64,000 nucleotides of DNA from Caldithrix abyssi DSM 13497 (GCA_945865405.1 CAMBDS010000004.1:1-64000), one strand, 5' to 3'; counted from the first letter of the stretch, positions 17,527-26,944 are shown. Notes: generated from the sequence alone by a model not told the origin. Translations and numbers: made by a program.

Positions 17527-18789
17527 TTGAACGAGGAGAAACCGAAACTTCCAGTCTCTGAAGCTGATATCGGTGCTCTTGTAAATGCGTTTCGATATTT
17601 CAACGAGACTGCAACAAGCTTGAATACTGCTTATCAGCGGCTTGAAGCCCGGATGGGGGATCTGAACCATCAGCTTGAAGAGAAGGATCGGCAGTTGTAT
17701 TCGAGACTGCGTGAACTGGACAGAGTCACGAGATATCTTAACAGCCTTGTCGAAAGCCTTTCTGCTGGAGTTATCGCCATCGATATGGAAGGTAAGGTTA
17801 CGATCTTTAACCGGGCTGCGGCAGAAATGATAGGAATTCAGGCGGAATTGGCAATCGGAAAATCGTACATGGAAATTCTGCTCTCGGACGAAGTTCCACG
17901 CGGAGCCTATCAAACATTGATCAATGGACCGGAGATACGAGGCGTTGAACGGAGATTCCCTGGTGTTGGTGTGACAGTGACCTCACAGACTGGCTGGGTT
18001 GTAGATTCGTTCGGCGAGCGAATTGGCGTCATGGAGCTGTTCGAGGACGTTTCGATTGCCAGGAGACTTGAGGAGAGGCTGGAGCAACAGAAAACGCTCA
18101 GCGCCCTTGGCGAAATGGCGGCGTCGGTCGCGCATGAACTCCGCAATCCGCTTGCAGGTATTGGCGGGTACGCCGCAATGCTAAAAGAGCAGTTGACCGG
18201 CCATCCGAACCTTGGCAGTATGGCGGATGCAATTGTCAAAGGAGTACAAAACCTCGACAAGATTGCGACAAACTTGTTGTTCCTGACTCGAAGGACCACC
18301 GTCAACGCGGAGCAATTCGATATAGTGATGGTCCTGGAAGAGACGTGCGATCTATTACGTAGTGAAGCGCAGATGTTGGAAAGCGAGACGAAGTTCAACC
18401 TCAAAGTGCCCAAGGAACGAGTTCCAGTCGTTGCTGATGAAACACTGATAAGGATGATCCTGACAAATCTCGGAAGGAACGCCTTGCAGGCAATTGTCGA
18501 GAATGGTGAGGTTAACTTCAAGCTGACCTGGCGGTTACTTGCCAATCGATTTGATATTACTGTTACTGACACCGGGGGCGGAATGACAAAGGAGAGCCTT
18601 GGAAGGTTGTTCAGCCCTTTTTTCACGACCCGCGAGATGGGGACAGGCTTAGGACTGGCGTTAGTAAAGAAGGCGGTCGATTTACATCATGGCGAGATTT
18701 CGGTCGAAAGCGAAGTTGGTATTGGCAGCAGGTTCACTATCAGTGTGCCAATTATGCAAAACATGAGTAGTGACGAAAGCGGTAATTAA
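17527..18789 (+). CDS. Soluble PAS-domain sensor histidine kinase
   Basis: Cytoplasmic two-component kinase of 420 residues without membrane segments. I start at TTG 17527 because AAGGAG at 17515-17520 is perfectly spaced from it. Order: coiled coil (~residues 20-80), PAS domain (~80-185, LSAGVIAIDMEGKVTIFNRAA), HisKA with phospho-acceptor in VAHELRNPL (~residue 204), and HATPase with NLGRNALQAI, DTGGGM, FTTREMGTGLGLALV. This layout resembles NtrB/AtoS kinases that pair with sigma-54 activators. No response regulator is adjacent; the sigma-54 activator at 57.9 kb lacks a receiver domain, so it is not an obvious partner. Confidence 0.93.
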   Translation: MNEEKPKLPVSEADIGALVNAFRYFNETATSLNTAYQRLEARMGDLNHQLEEKDRQLYSRLRELDRVTRYLNSLVESLSAGVIAIDMEGKVTIFNRAAAEMIGIQAELAIGKSYMEILLSDEVPRGAYQTLINGPEIRGVERRFPGVGVTVTSQTGWVVDSFGERIGVMELFEDVSIARRLEERLEQQKTLSALGEMAASVAHELRNPLAGIGGYAAMLKEQLTGHPNLGSMADAIVKGVQNLDKIATNLLFLTRRTTVNAEQFDIVMVLEETCDLLRSEAQMLESETKFNLKVPKERVPVVADETLIRMILTNLGRNALQAIVENGEVNFKLTWRLLANRFDITVTDTGGGMTKESLGRLFSPFFTTREMGTGLGLALVKKAVDLHHGEISVESEVGIGSRFTISVPIMQNMSSDESGN

Positions 18790-18833
18790 AAATCGATCCT
18801 GCCTGAATTTCTCCCACCAAGAAAGACCCCAAA

Positions 18834-19529
18834 TTGTCCTCCGTCAAACCCAAGCTGAAACAGCGGATTCTCCTTTTTCTAATCGATCAGTTAGGTGCTC
18901 CAATTATAAAGATACTTGGAGTAATGTGTAGATACGAGGTTGTTGGTCAAGAGAACCTGACTGATGTTGAGTCAAACGGGAAAGGCATGATTATCGCGCT
19001 GTGGCATGGTCGGATGTTGCTTCCGGTTTATCATCTTAGGAATAGAGGAATTTCTGCGCTAATAAGTTTGCACAACGACGGCGAGATGATCGCGAGAGTC
19101 GTGCGAAAACTGGGTTACATAACACGGCGTGGATCTCCCAAGGAAGGCGGGATGGAGGGATTTAAAGAGATGCTTGCCGATTTGAAAACTGGAAAGTACG
19201 TGGCTATCATGCCGGATGGACCTACGGGGCCAAGGCATTCGGTAAGAGACGGTGTCATTCATTTGGCGCGGTTATCGGGTGCGCCGATTGTGCCAATTAG
19301 CTATTCGGCGAATCCAAGGTGGGTGGCTCGGAGCTGGGATAAATTCAATGTGATGAAACCGTTCAGTCGAGGATTTGTAGTGATCGGTAAATCGTTCACT
19401 TTGGAAAGAAAAATGGCAGGGGAAGAGGCACTATCTTCGGCGAGGACAGTGATTCAAAGAGCATTGGTTAGTGTGGAGGTCGAAGCGGACAGACTTGCAG
19501 GATATGAAGGCGAGGGAAATCGATCTTGA
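18834..19529 (+). CDS. DUF374 lysophospholipid acyltransferase family protein
   Basis: A 231-residue membrane-associated acyltransferase-like protein. It carries the DUF374 hallmarks IALWHGRMLLPVY, ISLHNDGEMIARV, RRGSPKEGGMEGFKEML and MPDGPTGPRHSVRDGVIHLA. The family is LPxTG-unrelated, is usually found in LPS operons and is thought to act on lipid A or its precursors, but no reaction is firmly known. It starts with TTG (18834) and its stop overlaps the lpxK start by 4 bases, which strongly supports a lipid A role. One N-terminal hydrophobic segment may anchor it. Confidence 0.88.
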   Translation: MSSVKPKLKQRILLFLIDQLGAPIIKILGVMCRYEVVGQENLTDVESNGKGMIIALWHGRMLLPVYHLRNRGISALISLHNDGEMIARVVRKLGYITRRGSPKEGGMEGFKEMLADLKTGKYVAIMPDGPTGPRHSVRDGVIHLARLSGAPIVPISYSANPRWVARSWDKFNVMKPFSRGFVVIGKSFTLERKMAGEEALSSARTVIQRALVSVEVEADRLAGYEGEGNRS

Positions 19530-20578
19530 AACCGCACGGTTTTCTTTGGCCCCTCTCGATTCCTTATGGCGTCGCAGTGGGAGTTCGAAATCGGCTACAT
19601 GATTTGGGGATTTTCAAATCGGTTCATGCCGGGGTTCCGACAATTTCGGTTGGTAATATTTCGGCGGGTGGAACAGGAAAAACTCCGTTTGTGTTGGAAT
19701 TGATTGAGCGAATAAGCAAGTTGGATCCGCGCATCAGAGGCAAGATCGCCGTTGTTAGTAGAGGCTATGGAAGATCGACAAAAGGGACTGAGATCGTCTC
19801 TGATGGTAAGAAAATTTATGGTGACCCCTTCACATGTGGTGACGAACCATTCATGATTGCCGATAACTCTCCCCGTACCATCGTGATTGTTGACGAGGAC
19901 AGGGTGAGGGGCGCAACGCTGGCTGTCGAGCAGTTCAAGGCTAAGGTGCTCGTTTTGGATGATGGGTTCCAGCACAGGCGTATCAAAAGAGACCTTGATA
20001 TCGTACTACTTGATGGTCGCAATCCGCTTGGCAATAAGCTGCTGTTGCCGGCAGGATTTCTAAGAGAATCTGTCGCTTCGCTTGCGCGATCTGACCTGAT
20101 TGTGTTGTCGAAATCAGCGGGTGACGATTCCGAGCTGGCGGAACGGTGCGACCGAATGAGAGAATTGACAGGTAAGCCGGTGATTGCGACGAGATTGGTG
20201 GCGAAGCATTGGCGGAGAATTGGCAAGGCAGAAATCGAAGGCGTTGAGCAGGTAAAGGGGAAGAGAGTCGTAGCATTCGCGGGAATCGCCAACCCAAGAT
20301 CATTTTTTGAAACGGTTGAGGGTTTTGGGAGCGAAATTGTTGCCTATATTCCGCTACCAGATCATTGTAATTACGGGAAGTTCATCCTCAATAAAATTGC
20401 ACACTCATTTTCAGCGAATCGCGTTCAATGGCTGGTGACGACTGAAAAGGATGCCTCCAAACTGCCACCAATTTTGAAGCTTTTGCCTGCTTATGCGCTT
20501 GCCGTGCGGCAAAATGTGGTTGTTGGGGCTGAAGTACTTGATGAAATGTTAAGAAAAACAATGATTTCCACATCGTAA
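19526..20578 (+). CDS. lpxK: LpxK, tetraacyldisaccharide 4'-kinase
   Basis: Phosphorylates the 4' position of the lipid A disaccharide at the inner membrane. The 350-residue protein has the N-terminal PLSIPYGVAVGVRNRLHDLG, the P-loop GNISAGGTGKTPFVLEL, VVSRGYGR, GDEPFMIA, and VLDDGFQHRR with the catalytic-site Asp and His. Start is TTG at 19526, overlapping the DUF374 stop. Together with that gene it shows that the cell makes lipid A. Upstream waaA/kdtA, often a neighbour, is not here. Confidence 0.95.
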   Translation: MKPHGFLWPLSIPYGVAVGVRNRLHDLGIFKSVHAGVPTISVGNISAGGTGKTPFVLELIERISKLDPRIRGKIAVVSRGYGRSTKGTEIVSDGKKIYGDPFTCGDEPFMIADNSPRTIVIVDEDRVRGATLAVEQFKAKVLVLDDGFQHRRIKRDLDIVLLDGRNPLGNKLLLPAGFLRESVASLARSDLIVLSKSAGDDSELAERCDRMRELTGKPVIATRLVAKHWRRIGKAEIEGVEQVKGKRVVAFAGIANPRSFFETVEGFGSEIVAYIPLPDHCNYGKFILNKIAHSFSANRVQWLVTTEKDASKLPPILKLLPAYALAVRQNVVVGAEVLDEMLRKTMISTS

Positions 20579-20621
20579 GCTGTAATAGATGGGAATGTTG
20601 ATAATTCCATTGAAAAATCTC

Positions 20622-20650
20622 TTGTGTGATAGAATCGTTAGAATTATATT
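20622..20650 (+). promoter_or_regulatory. Candidate promoter upstream of the TPR gene
   Basis: TTGTGT (20622-20627) and TATATT (20645-20650) are separated by 17 bases, in the 137-base gap after lpxK. The -10 matches 5 of 6 consensus bases. A start near 20657 would give a ~60-base leader to the gene at 20716. Supported by base matching only. Confidence 0.45.
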
Positions 20651-20715
20651 ATTGTCTCAACCTTTTTACGGTCAATTAGAAGACCGCACAAATTCAACCG
20701 GGAGTTTCCCCGTAC

Positions 20716-21396
20716 ATGATCAAACCAAAGAAGCGGCTGGTTAAAGCTCAGCTTAAAGAAGACCATTTCATTATCTTCACCGCCAAGGCGGAGACATGGC
20801 TTGAAGCTAACCGCAAAGAAGTGCTTTATGGCTTCACAGGGATAATATTGGTCGTTGCGCTTGGCTTTATCTTCAACTGGTCAAAGGCTAATTCAGAGAA
20901 AACAGCCGCGTTCGAGGAACTGCTTGCTCGCGATGCATTCGCCCGAACAGCGCTTGACTCAGCTCTTATTCGCTCGGACATGATCCTCGACGATTTTTCC
21001 GGTTCACCTTCAGCCGCAGTTGCGCTGATTATCAAAGGTAGAGTGTTTGAATCTCGCGGAGAGTTTGACAAAGCTGTCGAGGTTTACGAGAAGGCTCTTG
21101 AAGACTATTCCGAAGAAGAATATATCGGGTACGGAGCATGTTATGCTCTTGGGACGATAGCTCTCGGTCGAAATGATTTTTCCAAAGCAGCCGAATTTTT
21201 CGACAAAGCGGCGGCAAAGTTTCCCAAGCATTTTTCAGCACCTGACGCATTGGTTGAGGCCGGAAAGGCCCATGAAAAGGCCGGGAAATTTGCCCAGGCC
21301 AAGTCATCATACCGAAAGGCGATGGGCGACTATCCGAAGTCGAGGTCGGCAGATGCTGCGCGTGACAATCTTGCAAAGCTTGAGTTTATGCCTTGA
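20716..21396 (+). CDS. Membrane-anchored TPR protein (YfgM-like)
   Basis: A 226-residue protein with a positively charged cytoplasmic N-terminus (about 35 residues), one membrane helix (YGFTGIILVVALGFIFNW) and an extracytoplasmic region of tetratricopeptide repeats from about residue 95 (for example FESRGEFDKAVEVYEKAL, GRNDFSKAAEFFDKAA, HEKAGKFAQAKSSYRKAM). The layout is that of YfgM/BamD-like accessory proteins that help folding or assembly at the membrane, but no specific function can be assigned. It is preceded by its own likely promoter and followed by a strong hairpin, so it may be transcribed alone. Confidence 0.8.
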   Translation: MIKPKKRLVKAQLKEDHFIIFTAKAETWLEANRKEVLYGFTGIILVVALGFIFNWSKANSEKTAAFEELLARDAFARTALDSALIRSDMILDDFSGSPSAAVALIIKGRVFESRGEFDKAVEVYEKALEDYSEEEYIGYGACYALGTIALGRNDFSKAAEFFDKAAAKFPKHFSAPDALVEAGKAHEKAGKFAQAKSSYRKAMGDYPKSRSADAARDNLAKLEFMP

Positions 21397-21436
21397 TCCT
21401 CCTTGTAATGAAGAGTTAACGGGTGTATATTACGTG

Positions 21437-21466
21437 CGAAAGAGTGGGCTGCAACCCACTCTTTCG
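21437..21466 (+). terminator. Strong hairpin between the TPR gene and rimP
   Basis: CGAAAGAGTGGG (21437-21448) pairs perfectly with CCCACTCTTTCG (21455-21466) around a 6-base loop, then TTTATTG follows. It lies 40 bases after the TPR stop and ends only 17 bases before the chosen rimP ATG, so it could end the upstream transcript or act as an attenuator in the rimP-nusA-infB leader. Confidence 0.7.
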
Positions 21467-21483
21467 TTTATTGAATGGGAAAC

Positions 21484-21969
21484 ATGGAAATCACACAGAC
21501 CCGGGTTGAGGCGATAATTTCGCCGGTTTTAGAGAAGCGCCAGGTCAAGCTTTGTGGCGTCAAAGTATCCGGAAGATTGTCGAGTCCGCTTATCCAGATT
21601 TTTATCGATTGGGAAGAATCTCCAATCACAATCGCGGAATGTGTCAAGGTCAGCAGGGAGATTCAAGACCTATTCGATATCGAGGAGCGATTTGCACCGG
21701 ATTATCGGCTTGAGGTTTCATCGCCGGGCATCGATTCGCCGTTGGAGGAAGCGTGGCAGTTTCGTCGCAATATTGGAAGGGTGATTCGTGTCGACCACGA
21801 AGGCATTCAAGTCGAAGCGACTATCCTTGATGTTACAAGCGATGGCATTTCCAAGCTTGAAATCGAAGGCGAAGAAGTTCGTAAGCCATTTACCGAATTG
21901 TCAGGCTCGTTTGTAGTCCTGTTTCCCAAAAAGAAGAGTTTAGCCAAGCGGAAGCGTAATGAAGCATGA
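21484..21969 (+). CDS. rimP: RimP, 30S ribosome maturation factor
   Basis: Helps assemble the 30S subunit. The 161-residue form from ATG 21484 is chosen over ATG 21475 because GGGA precedes it and the family begins at about this point. Typical regions are CVKVSREIQDLFD, YRLEVSSPGIDSPL and the C-terminal SH3-like domain around IGRVIRVDHEG. The basic tail (KKKSLAKRKRNEA) overlaps the nusA start by 11 bases. First gene of the conserved rimP-nusA-infB-rbfA-truB-rpsO-pnp operon. Confidence 0.94.
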   Translation: MEITQTRVEAIISPVLEKRQVKLCGVKVSGRLSSPLIQIFIDWEESPITIAECVKVSREIQDLFDIEERFAPDYRLEVSSPGIDSPLEEAWQFRRNIGRVIRVDHEGIQVEATILDVTSDGISKLEIEGEEVRKPFTELSGSFVVLFPKKKSLAKRKRNEA

Positions 21970-23197
21970 GATCGTTGACGCCGTCTCCCTGTTATTAAGG
22001 GAGAAGGGGATTGAAAAAGAAGTATTTCTGGAGATCATCGAGTCGGTATTTCTCTCGATGGTGAAGAAGAAATACGGTCAATCAGATAATTTTAGTGTCA
22101 TTTTCAACCCTGAAAAGGGCGACATCGAAATCCAGTGCATCAAGACGATTGTCGAAGATGCCGACCTCGAAGATCCGGGTACGCAAATCCGCCTCTCTGA
22201 AGCTCTTGAGATTGATCCCGAGTGTCAGGTAGATGAAGAGACGATGGTTGTGATCGATTACGAAAAGGAATTTGGTCGGCGTATTGTCGTTTCAGCCAAG
22301 CAGTATCTTGCCCAGCGCATCAGAGAGATCGAAAAGGAAAACCTTTATAAGGAATTTAGTCAGCGAATTGGCGAGATCGTCATTGGCGATATTCATCAAA
22401 TCAACAGGAATGAAATCCGCTTAAATATCGACAAGACCGAAGTTGTGATGCCACGCTCTGAAATGGTTCATGAAGAGCGTTATCGCCGAGGCGAAAGCAT
22501 CAAATCGATCATTCTCGATGTCCGCAAGACAACGAAAGATCCAGAGATCATCGTCTCCCGCAGAGATCTGAGTTTTGTCAGACGGTTGTTCGAGCTGGAA
22601 GTGCCTGAAATTTACGATGGCATCGTCGAGATCAAGTCATTGGCTCGCGAAGCTGGCGAACGTACGAAGATTGCAGTTGAATCGAATGACAAGAGAGTTG
22701 ATCCGGTTGGAGCCTGTGTCGGTATGAAGGGGGTACGGATTCAGGCGATCGTGAAGGAGTTGAATCACGAGAAGATCGATATTATCCATTGGACTCGCGA
22801 TAGGGATCTCTTCATTCGACGTGCACTTGCTCCGGTTATCCCGTTGGAATTGGTGTACCTTGAGGGGGGTAATAAGGTGTTGACTGTTTTTCAGGACGAT
22901 CAGATTGCACAGGCAATCGGACGTCGTGGGCAGAACATCCGCCTCGCTTCCCAGTTGACTGGCTATGATATTGAGCCGGTCAAGGCGAGTGAGTACTTTC
23001 AGGAAGAGCTGTCGTTGGACGAGGTGGAAGGGCTTGATGAGAGCCATGTGGCGATCCTCAAAGAGGGTGGCTATCGTTCAGCTGAAGAAGTTATTAACGC
23101 AGGAAAAGATGTGATTGCAGGTTTGCCCGGGTTCGATGAAGATATAGCTAATCAAGTACTTGAAGTACTTGGTGGATATTTTGAGGAGACCGAATAA
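21959..23197 (+). CDS. nusA: NusA, transcription elongation/termination factor
   Basis: RNA-polymerase-associated factor of 412 residues. The N-terminal domain (1-~125) contacts the polymerase, the S1 domain follows (~135-200, IVIGDIHQINRNEIRLNIDK), then tandem KH domains with SREAGxR-type SLAREAGERTKIAV, DPVGACVGMKGVRIQ and QAIGRRGQNIRLASQLTGYDI. The C-terminal ~60 residues are a short helix-hairpin repeat (LDESHVAILKEGGYRSAEEV, IAGLPGFDEDIANQVLEVLG). No YlxR-type RNA-binding gene sits between nusA and infB, where it is often found. Confidence 0.97.
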   Translation: MKHEIVDAVSLLLREKGIEKEVFLEIIESVFLSMVKKKYGQSDNFSVIFNPEKGDIEIQCIKTIVEDADLEDPGTQIRLSEALEIDPECQVDEETMVVIDYEKEFGRRIVVSAKQYLAQRIREIEKENLYKEFSQRIGEIVIGDIHQINRNEIRLNIDKTEVVMPRSEMVHEERYRRGESIKSIILDVRKTTKDPEIIVSRRDLSFVRRLFELEVPEIYDGIVEIKSLAREAGERTKIAVESNDKRVDPVGACVGMKGVRIQAIVKELNHEKIDIIHWTRDRDLFIRRALAPVIPLELVYLEGGNKVLTVFQDDQIAQAIGRRGQNIRLASQLTGYDIEPVKASEYFQEELSLDEVEGLDESHVAILKEGGYRSAEEVINAGKDVIAGLPGFDEDIANQVLEVLGGYFEETE

Positions 23198-23266
23198 CCC
23201 GCTGAAGATTTGCGGCGTGGGGGGCCGAAATGGTGGAAAATTAATTCAGTGGGCGGAACGAGTTTG

Positions 23267-26245
23267 ATGACGGAAAAAGTTAAAGCGCGGAAGGCCTTTG
23301 AGGTAGCAAAGGAATTGAATATCGCCACACCGACGATACTCGATTTCTTATTGTCCAAAGGCGGAGATATCAGCCGAAAGCAGATGCAACCGGTTGATGA
23401 GGAGATGTACATCGAACTTCTCAAGAAGTTCGATAAAGCGAGATTGCTGAAGTACACTTCCGATCAGGGTGGAGCCAAAGGCGACGACCAAAGGCTGGAC
23501 TCTGCCCGTCTGCGCGAAGCTGAGATCGAGGCCTTAAAGGCCGCTGGCGAATCTCATGTTGCAGTGGAGACACTTGAGGTAGCACAGCCAAGCGTTCCAG
23601 TTCCGCAGATTGCCAGGAAAATTGAGCTCCCGAAGCAGACAACGCTCAAGGTAGTCGCACAGCCAGTAAAGCCAACCCCACAACGAGTAGATGCGAAACA
23701 CTCGCAGGAACCAGCAGTCAGGCAAGATCAGCCGAAATTTTCGGACGAATCGGAAGTTGCTTCTACCCTTGCTATCGATGAGAACGATGAGCAGGCTTCG
23801 GTAATCGAAGCCCAGACAACTGCGCCTATTATCGATTTCAGAACCTCATCCCCCAAAAGTTCGATTGGACCTCGTAAAATTGAGTTGCCTCAGACGCGGT
23901 CTCTTAAGATCATTCAGCATGCGCCTCCTCCTCCGCCACCTCCTCCTCCGCCTACGCCGAGATCTTCCCAGTCTGCAAAACCGATGCAGCCTCAGCAAAG
24001 ACCTACAACCCAGCAGAGACCACAACCTCAATCACAAAAACCGACGGCGGTAGCGTTACCGGTTTCGATGGTTGGTGGTGGTGCTCAAGCTGGTCAAAAG
24101 AAGAAACTTAAGCGCAAAAAGATCGTTATTCGGGCCGAGAGTCCGGAAGAGTTGATTGAGAAGACTGTTGATCAGAAGATTCTTCGGGAGGGTGGAAAAG
24201 CACCTGTCAAGGCTAAGACGACTGCCAGACCTGCCGAGACAGGCAATCAAGGTGCCCGCAATAATAAGAAGAAGAAGAAGGGGAAGGGAGACGGTGCATC
24301 TGCCGGTGGTGCAGGAGCTTCATCGGCCGGGCGAGGCGCTGGTGGCCGAAAGCCGCGGGTGGTCGATCAGCAGGAAGTAACTGCATCGATCCGAAAAACA
24401 ATGGCCATGATGGACGGGGGCGGGACAAGAAAGCGTCACGCACACGGCAAGGGTGGATTAGCTGGCGTTGGCATGGAGGAAGTTATCGGCGCTGATGTTC
24501 TGCGAGTTACCGAGTTTTTGACGACTCAGGAACTTGCGAACATGATGGACCTCCCAGTGCAAGACGTTATTCGCCGATGCCTTGAAATGGGAATGATCAT
24601 ATCGATCAACCAGCGACTCGATAGGGACACTGTCATATTATTAGCCGCTGAATTCGAGTACGAAGTCGAATTCGTTGCCGATGAAGAGATTGAGGAATCG
24701 GTCGAAGAGTTGTTGCCTGAGAACATGATTTCCCGTCAGCCCATTGTAACGGTAATGGGACATGTAGATCACGGCAAGACGACGTTGCTTGACTATTTAC
24801 GCCGGACAAGGGTCGCCGAGAAAGAATTTGGTGGGATCACCCAGCATATCGGTGCGTACGAAGTTGTACTAAACGGTAAACGAATCACATTCCTTGACAC
24901 TCCAGGTCATGAGGCGTTTACTGCAATGCGTGCTCGTGGTGCTCAGTTAACCGACCTTGTGATTCTTGTTGTAGCCGCTGATGACCGCGTTATGCCTCAA
25001 ACGTTGGAGGCAATAGACCATGCCCGCGCCGCATCAGTGCCGATTGTAGTCGCTGTAAATAAAGTCGATAAAGCGAATGCCGATCCGGAAGCAATCTATA
25101 AACAGCTTGCCGATGCAAACGTGCTGGTTGAGAGGTGGGGTGGTAACTATCAATCTGCCGAAATTTCGGCGAAATTTGGGCAAGGTGTCGATGAGCTTCT
25201 GCAAGAGGTTCTTGTTGCATCGGAATTACTCGACATGAAATCGGATGCCACTGTTCGCGCAAGAGGTGTCGTAATCGAATCACGTCTTGACAGGGGTCTC
25301 GGTGTCGTTGCAACTGTACTTGTGCAGAGTGGAACTCTAAAAATAGGTGATCCACTTGTCGCCGGACAGCATTTCGGAAGAGTCAGAACCTTGATGGACG
25401 AAGCGAATCAGCCATGGACAGAGGCTGGCCCCGCGCGACCAGTGCAGGTGATCGGTTTCAGCGGTGTTCCGCAAGCTGGAGACAAATTCCTTGTCTATCC
25501 GAATGAAAAAGAGGCTCGAGAGGTAAGCCTTCGCCGTCAGCAACAACAGCGCGAAGTGGCGATGCGACAGATCAGGTCTCTCTCGCTTGAACAGATGTCG
25601 AAGAGGCTTAAGGAGCGTTCACTTCAAGCGTTGCCGCTCATTATCAAGGGTGACGTGCACGGATCAGTGGAAGTACTTGCCGATGCGTTGATGAAGCTTT
25701 CGACTGGCGAAGTGAAGGTGAACATCATCCATCGTGGGGTGGGCGCTGTCACAGAATCGGACGTACTCCTTGGAGCAGCTTCAGGAGCCATTGTTATCGG
25801 CTTCCACGTCCACCCGAACCCACAGGCGCGCGAACTTGCACGCAACGAAGATGTTGAAATCCGTTCCTATCGGTTGATCCACGAAGTTGTCGATGACATC
25901 CACAACGCAATGGAAGGGTTGCTTGCACCGACAATTGAGGAGAAGGTTATTGGTCAGGTCGAGATCAGAAAGGTCTATAAGATCAGTAGACTCGGTTCCA
26001 TTGCAGGATGTCATGTCCTTGATGGTAAAATTACCCGTAACAATAAAGTGCGTCTAATTCGCGATGGGGTCGAGCTTTGGAAGGGCGACCTCGCCAGCCT
26101 TAAGCGGTTCAAGGATGACGCTAAGGAAGTCCTCGCAGGATTTGAGTGTGGCCTTAACCTCCATGGATACAATGATATACAGGTTAATGACCGCATCGAA
26201 GTGATTGAGATTATCGAGAAGAGCAGGAAACTTGAGGACACATAA
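23267..26245 (+). CDS. infB: InfB, translation initiation factor IF-2
   Basis: GTPase that brings initiator tRNA to the 30S subunit. I start at ATG 23267 (992 residues, MTEKVKARKAFEVAKELN), which gives the usual IF2-N helix domain. A long low-complexity linker follows, with a run of ten prolines (HAPPPPPPPPPPTPR, near residue 230), Gln/Pro-rich repeats and a Lys/Gly-rich segment. A second IF2-N motif is near residue 420. The G domain has GHVDHGKTTLLDYL, DTPGHEAFTAMR and NKVDKA; domains II-IV complete the protein. The linker's ten-proline run is a likely demand for EF-P. Nothing else unusual. Confidence 0.98.
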   Translation: MTEKVKARKAFEVAKELNIATPTILDFLLSKGGDISRKQMQPVDEEMYIELLKKFDKARLLKYTSDQGGAKGDDQRLDSARLREAEIEALKAAGESHVAVETLEVAQPSVPVPQIARKIELPKQTTLKVVAQPVKPTPQRVDAKHSQEPAVRQDQPKFSDESEVASTLAIDENDEQASVIEAQTTAPIIDFRTSSPKSSIGPRKIELPQTRSLKIIQHAPPPPPPPPPPTPRSSQSAKPMQPQQRPTTQQRPQPQSQKPTAVALPVSMVGGGAQAGQKKKLKRKKIVIRAESPEELIEKTVDQKILREGGKAPVKAKTTARPAETGNQGARNNKKKKKGKGDGASAGGAGASSAGRGAGGRKPRVVDQQEVTASIRKTMAMMDGGGTRKRHAHGKGGLAGVGMEEVIGADVLRVTEFLTTQELANMMDLPVQDVIRRCLEMGMIISINQRLDRDTVILLAAEFEYEVEFVADEEIEESVEELLPENMISRQPIVTVMGHVDHGKTTLLDYLRRTRVAEKEFGGITQHIGAYEVVLNGKRITFLDTPGHEAFTAMRARGAQLTDLVILVVAADDRVMPQTLEAIDHARAASVPIVVAVNKVDKANADPEAIYKQLADANVLVERWGGNYQSAEISAKFGQGVDELLQEVLVASELLDMKSDATVRARGVVIESRLDRGLGVVATVLVQSGTLKIGDPLVAGQHFGRVRTLMDEANQPWTEAGPARPVQVIGFSGVPQAGDKFLVYPNEKEAREVSLRRQQQQREVAMRQIRSLSLEQMSKRLKERSLQALPLIIKGDVHGSVEVLADALMKLSTGEVKVNIIHRGVGAVTESDVLLGAASGAIVIGFHVHPNPQARELARNEDVEIRSYRLIHEVVDDIHNAMEGLLAPTIEEKVIGQVEIRKVYKISRLGSIAGCHVLDGKITRNNKVRLIRDGVELWKGDLASLKRFKDDAKEVLAGFECGLNLHGYNDIQVNDRIEVIEIIEKSRKLEDT

Positions 26246-26247
26246 TC

Positions 26248-26529
26248 ATGAGGGTTTGTGCGGCGGTTTTCGATTTACAGATTCCTGATTCAGCTTCACT
26301 GAAAGATAAACGTAAGCAGGTCAAAGGGATAGTTGATTCGTTTCGCAATAATTTCAATGTTTCTGCATCGGAAGTGGCATATCAAGATAAGTGGCAGAGA
26401 GCGGCTATCGGGGTAGTTTGGGTATCGATGACTCCACCCAAAGACGACTCATTGTTCAGTTCGCTTGAAAGTCTTATTCATTCACGATTTGATGTTGTGC
26501 TTCTTGGCGTTGAGAGATGCAGTTACTAA
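26248..26529 (+). CDS. DUF503 / YlxP-like protein
   Basis: A 93-residue protein of the DUF503 family (YlxP in Bacillus), which is conserved next to infB and rbfA and has been linked to ribosome assembly in some bacteria. The signature is the N-terminal region LQIPDSASLKDKRKQVKGI, followed by FNVSASEVAYQDKWQRAAIGVVWVS. It begins two bases after the infB stop. Function is inferred mainly from this neighbourhood; I recognise no catalytic motif. Confidence 0.88.
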   Translation: MRVCAAVFDLQIPDSASLKDKRKQVKGIVDSFRNNFNVSASEVAYQDKWQRAAIGVVWVSMTPPKDDSLFSSLESLIHSRFDVVLLGVERCSY

Positions 26530-26575
26530 TAGTCTGGCAAATTAGTTCAGTATTAGATTGGAACCTGATTTTTAG

Positions 26576-26944
26576 ATGAAGTCCAACAGATTGTTACGCG
26601 TCGGTGAGGAGATCAAGAAGGAATTGGCAACCTTGCTTAGCTTCAAAGACGAAGAGTATCGGGGCAAATTCCTAACGGTCACAGAAGCTCGAATTTCAAA
26701 AGATCTGCACTATGCCGACGTGTGGGTGATGGTAATGGCAGATTCAGCTACTCAAGTCGCGAACTTAAAGCAATTGAATAGTGATGCCTGGCGCTTTCGC
26801 AAGGAGATAGCAGGTAAGTTATACATGAGACATATTCCGCAATTGCGTTTCCATCTCGATTCGACATTGGACAATGCAGAAAAAATCGATGGATTGTTAA
26901 GAAGCACAGGCATGACTCTCGATGGAAAGCAAGAGATTGAATAG
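26576..26944 (+). CDS. rbfA: RbfA, ribosome-binding factor A
   Basis: KH-fold factor that matures the 5' end of 16S rRNA on the small subunit. The 122-residue protein shows RLLRVGEEIKKELATLLSF, LTVTEARISKDLHYADVWVMV and RMRxxPxLxF-like MRHIPQLRFHLDST, in which the family pattern is easily seen. It follows the YlxP gene by 46 bases and overlaps the start of the DHH gene by 23 bases. Its normal partner genes on both sides support the call. Confidence 0.93.
   Translation: MKSNRLLRVGEEIKKELATLLSFKDEEYRGKFLTVTEARISKDLHYADVWVMVMADSATQVANLKQLNSDAWRFRKEIAGKLYMRHIPQLRFHLDSTLDNAEKIDGLLRSTGMTLDGKQEIE

Noticed and set aside
23926-23958. Slippery CCT/CCG microsatellite in infB as a phase-variation tract
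   Set aside because: The codons are mixed CCT, CCG and CCA rather than a single-base or simple tract, so it is a proline-rich linker, not an obvious contingency locus.
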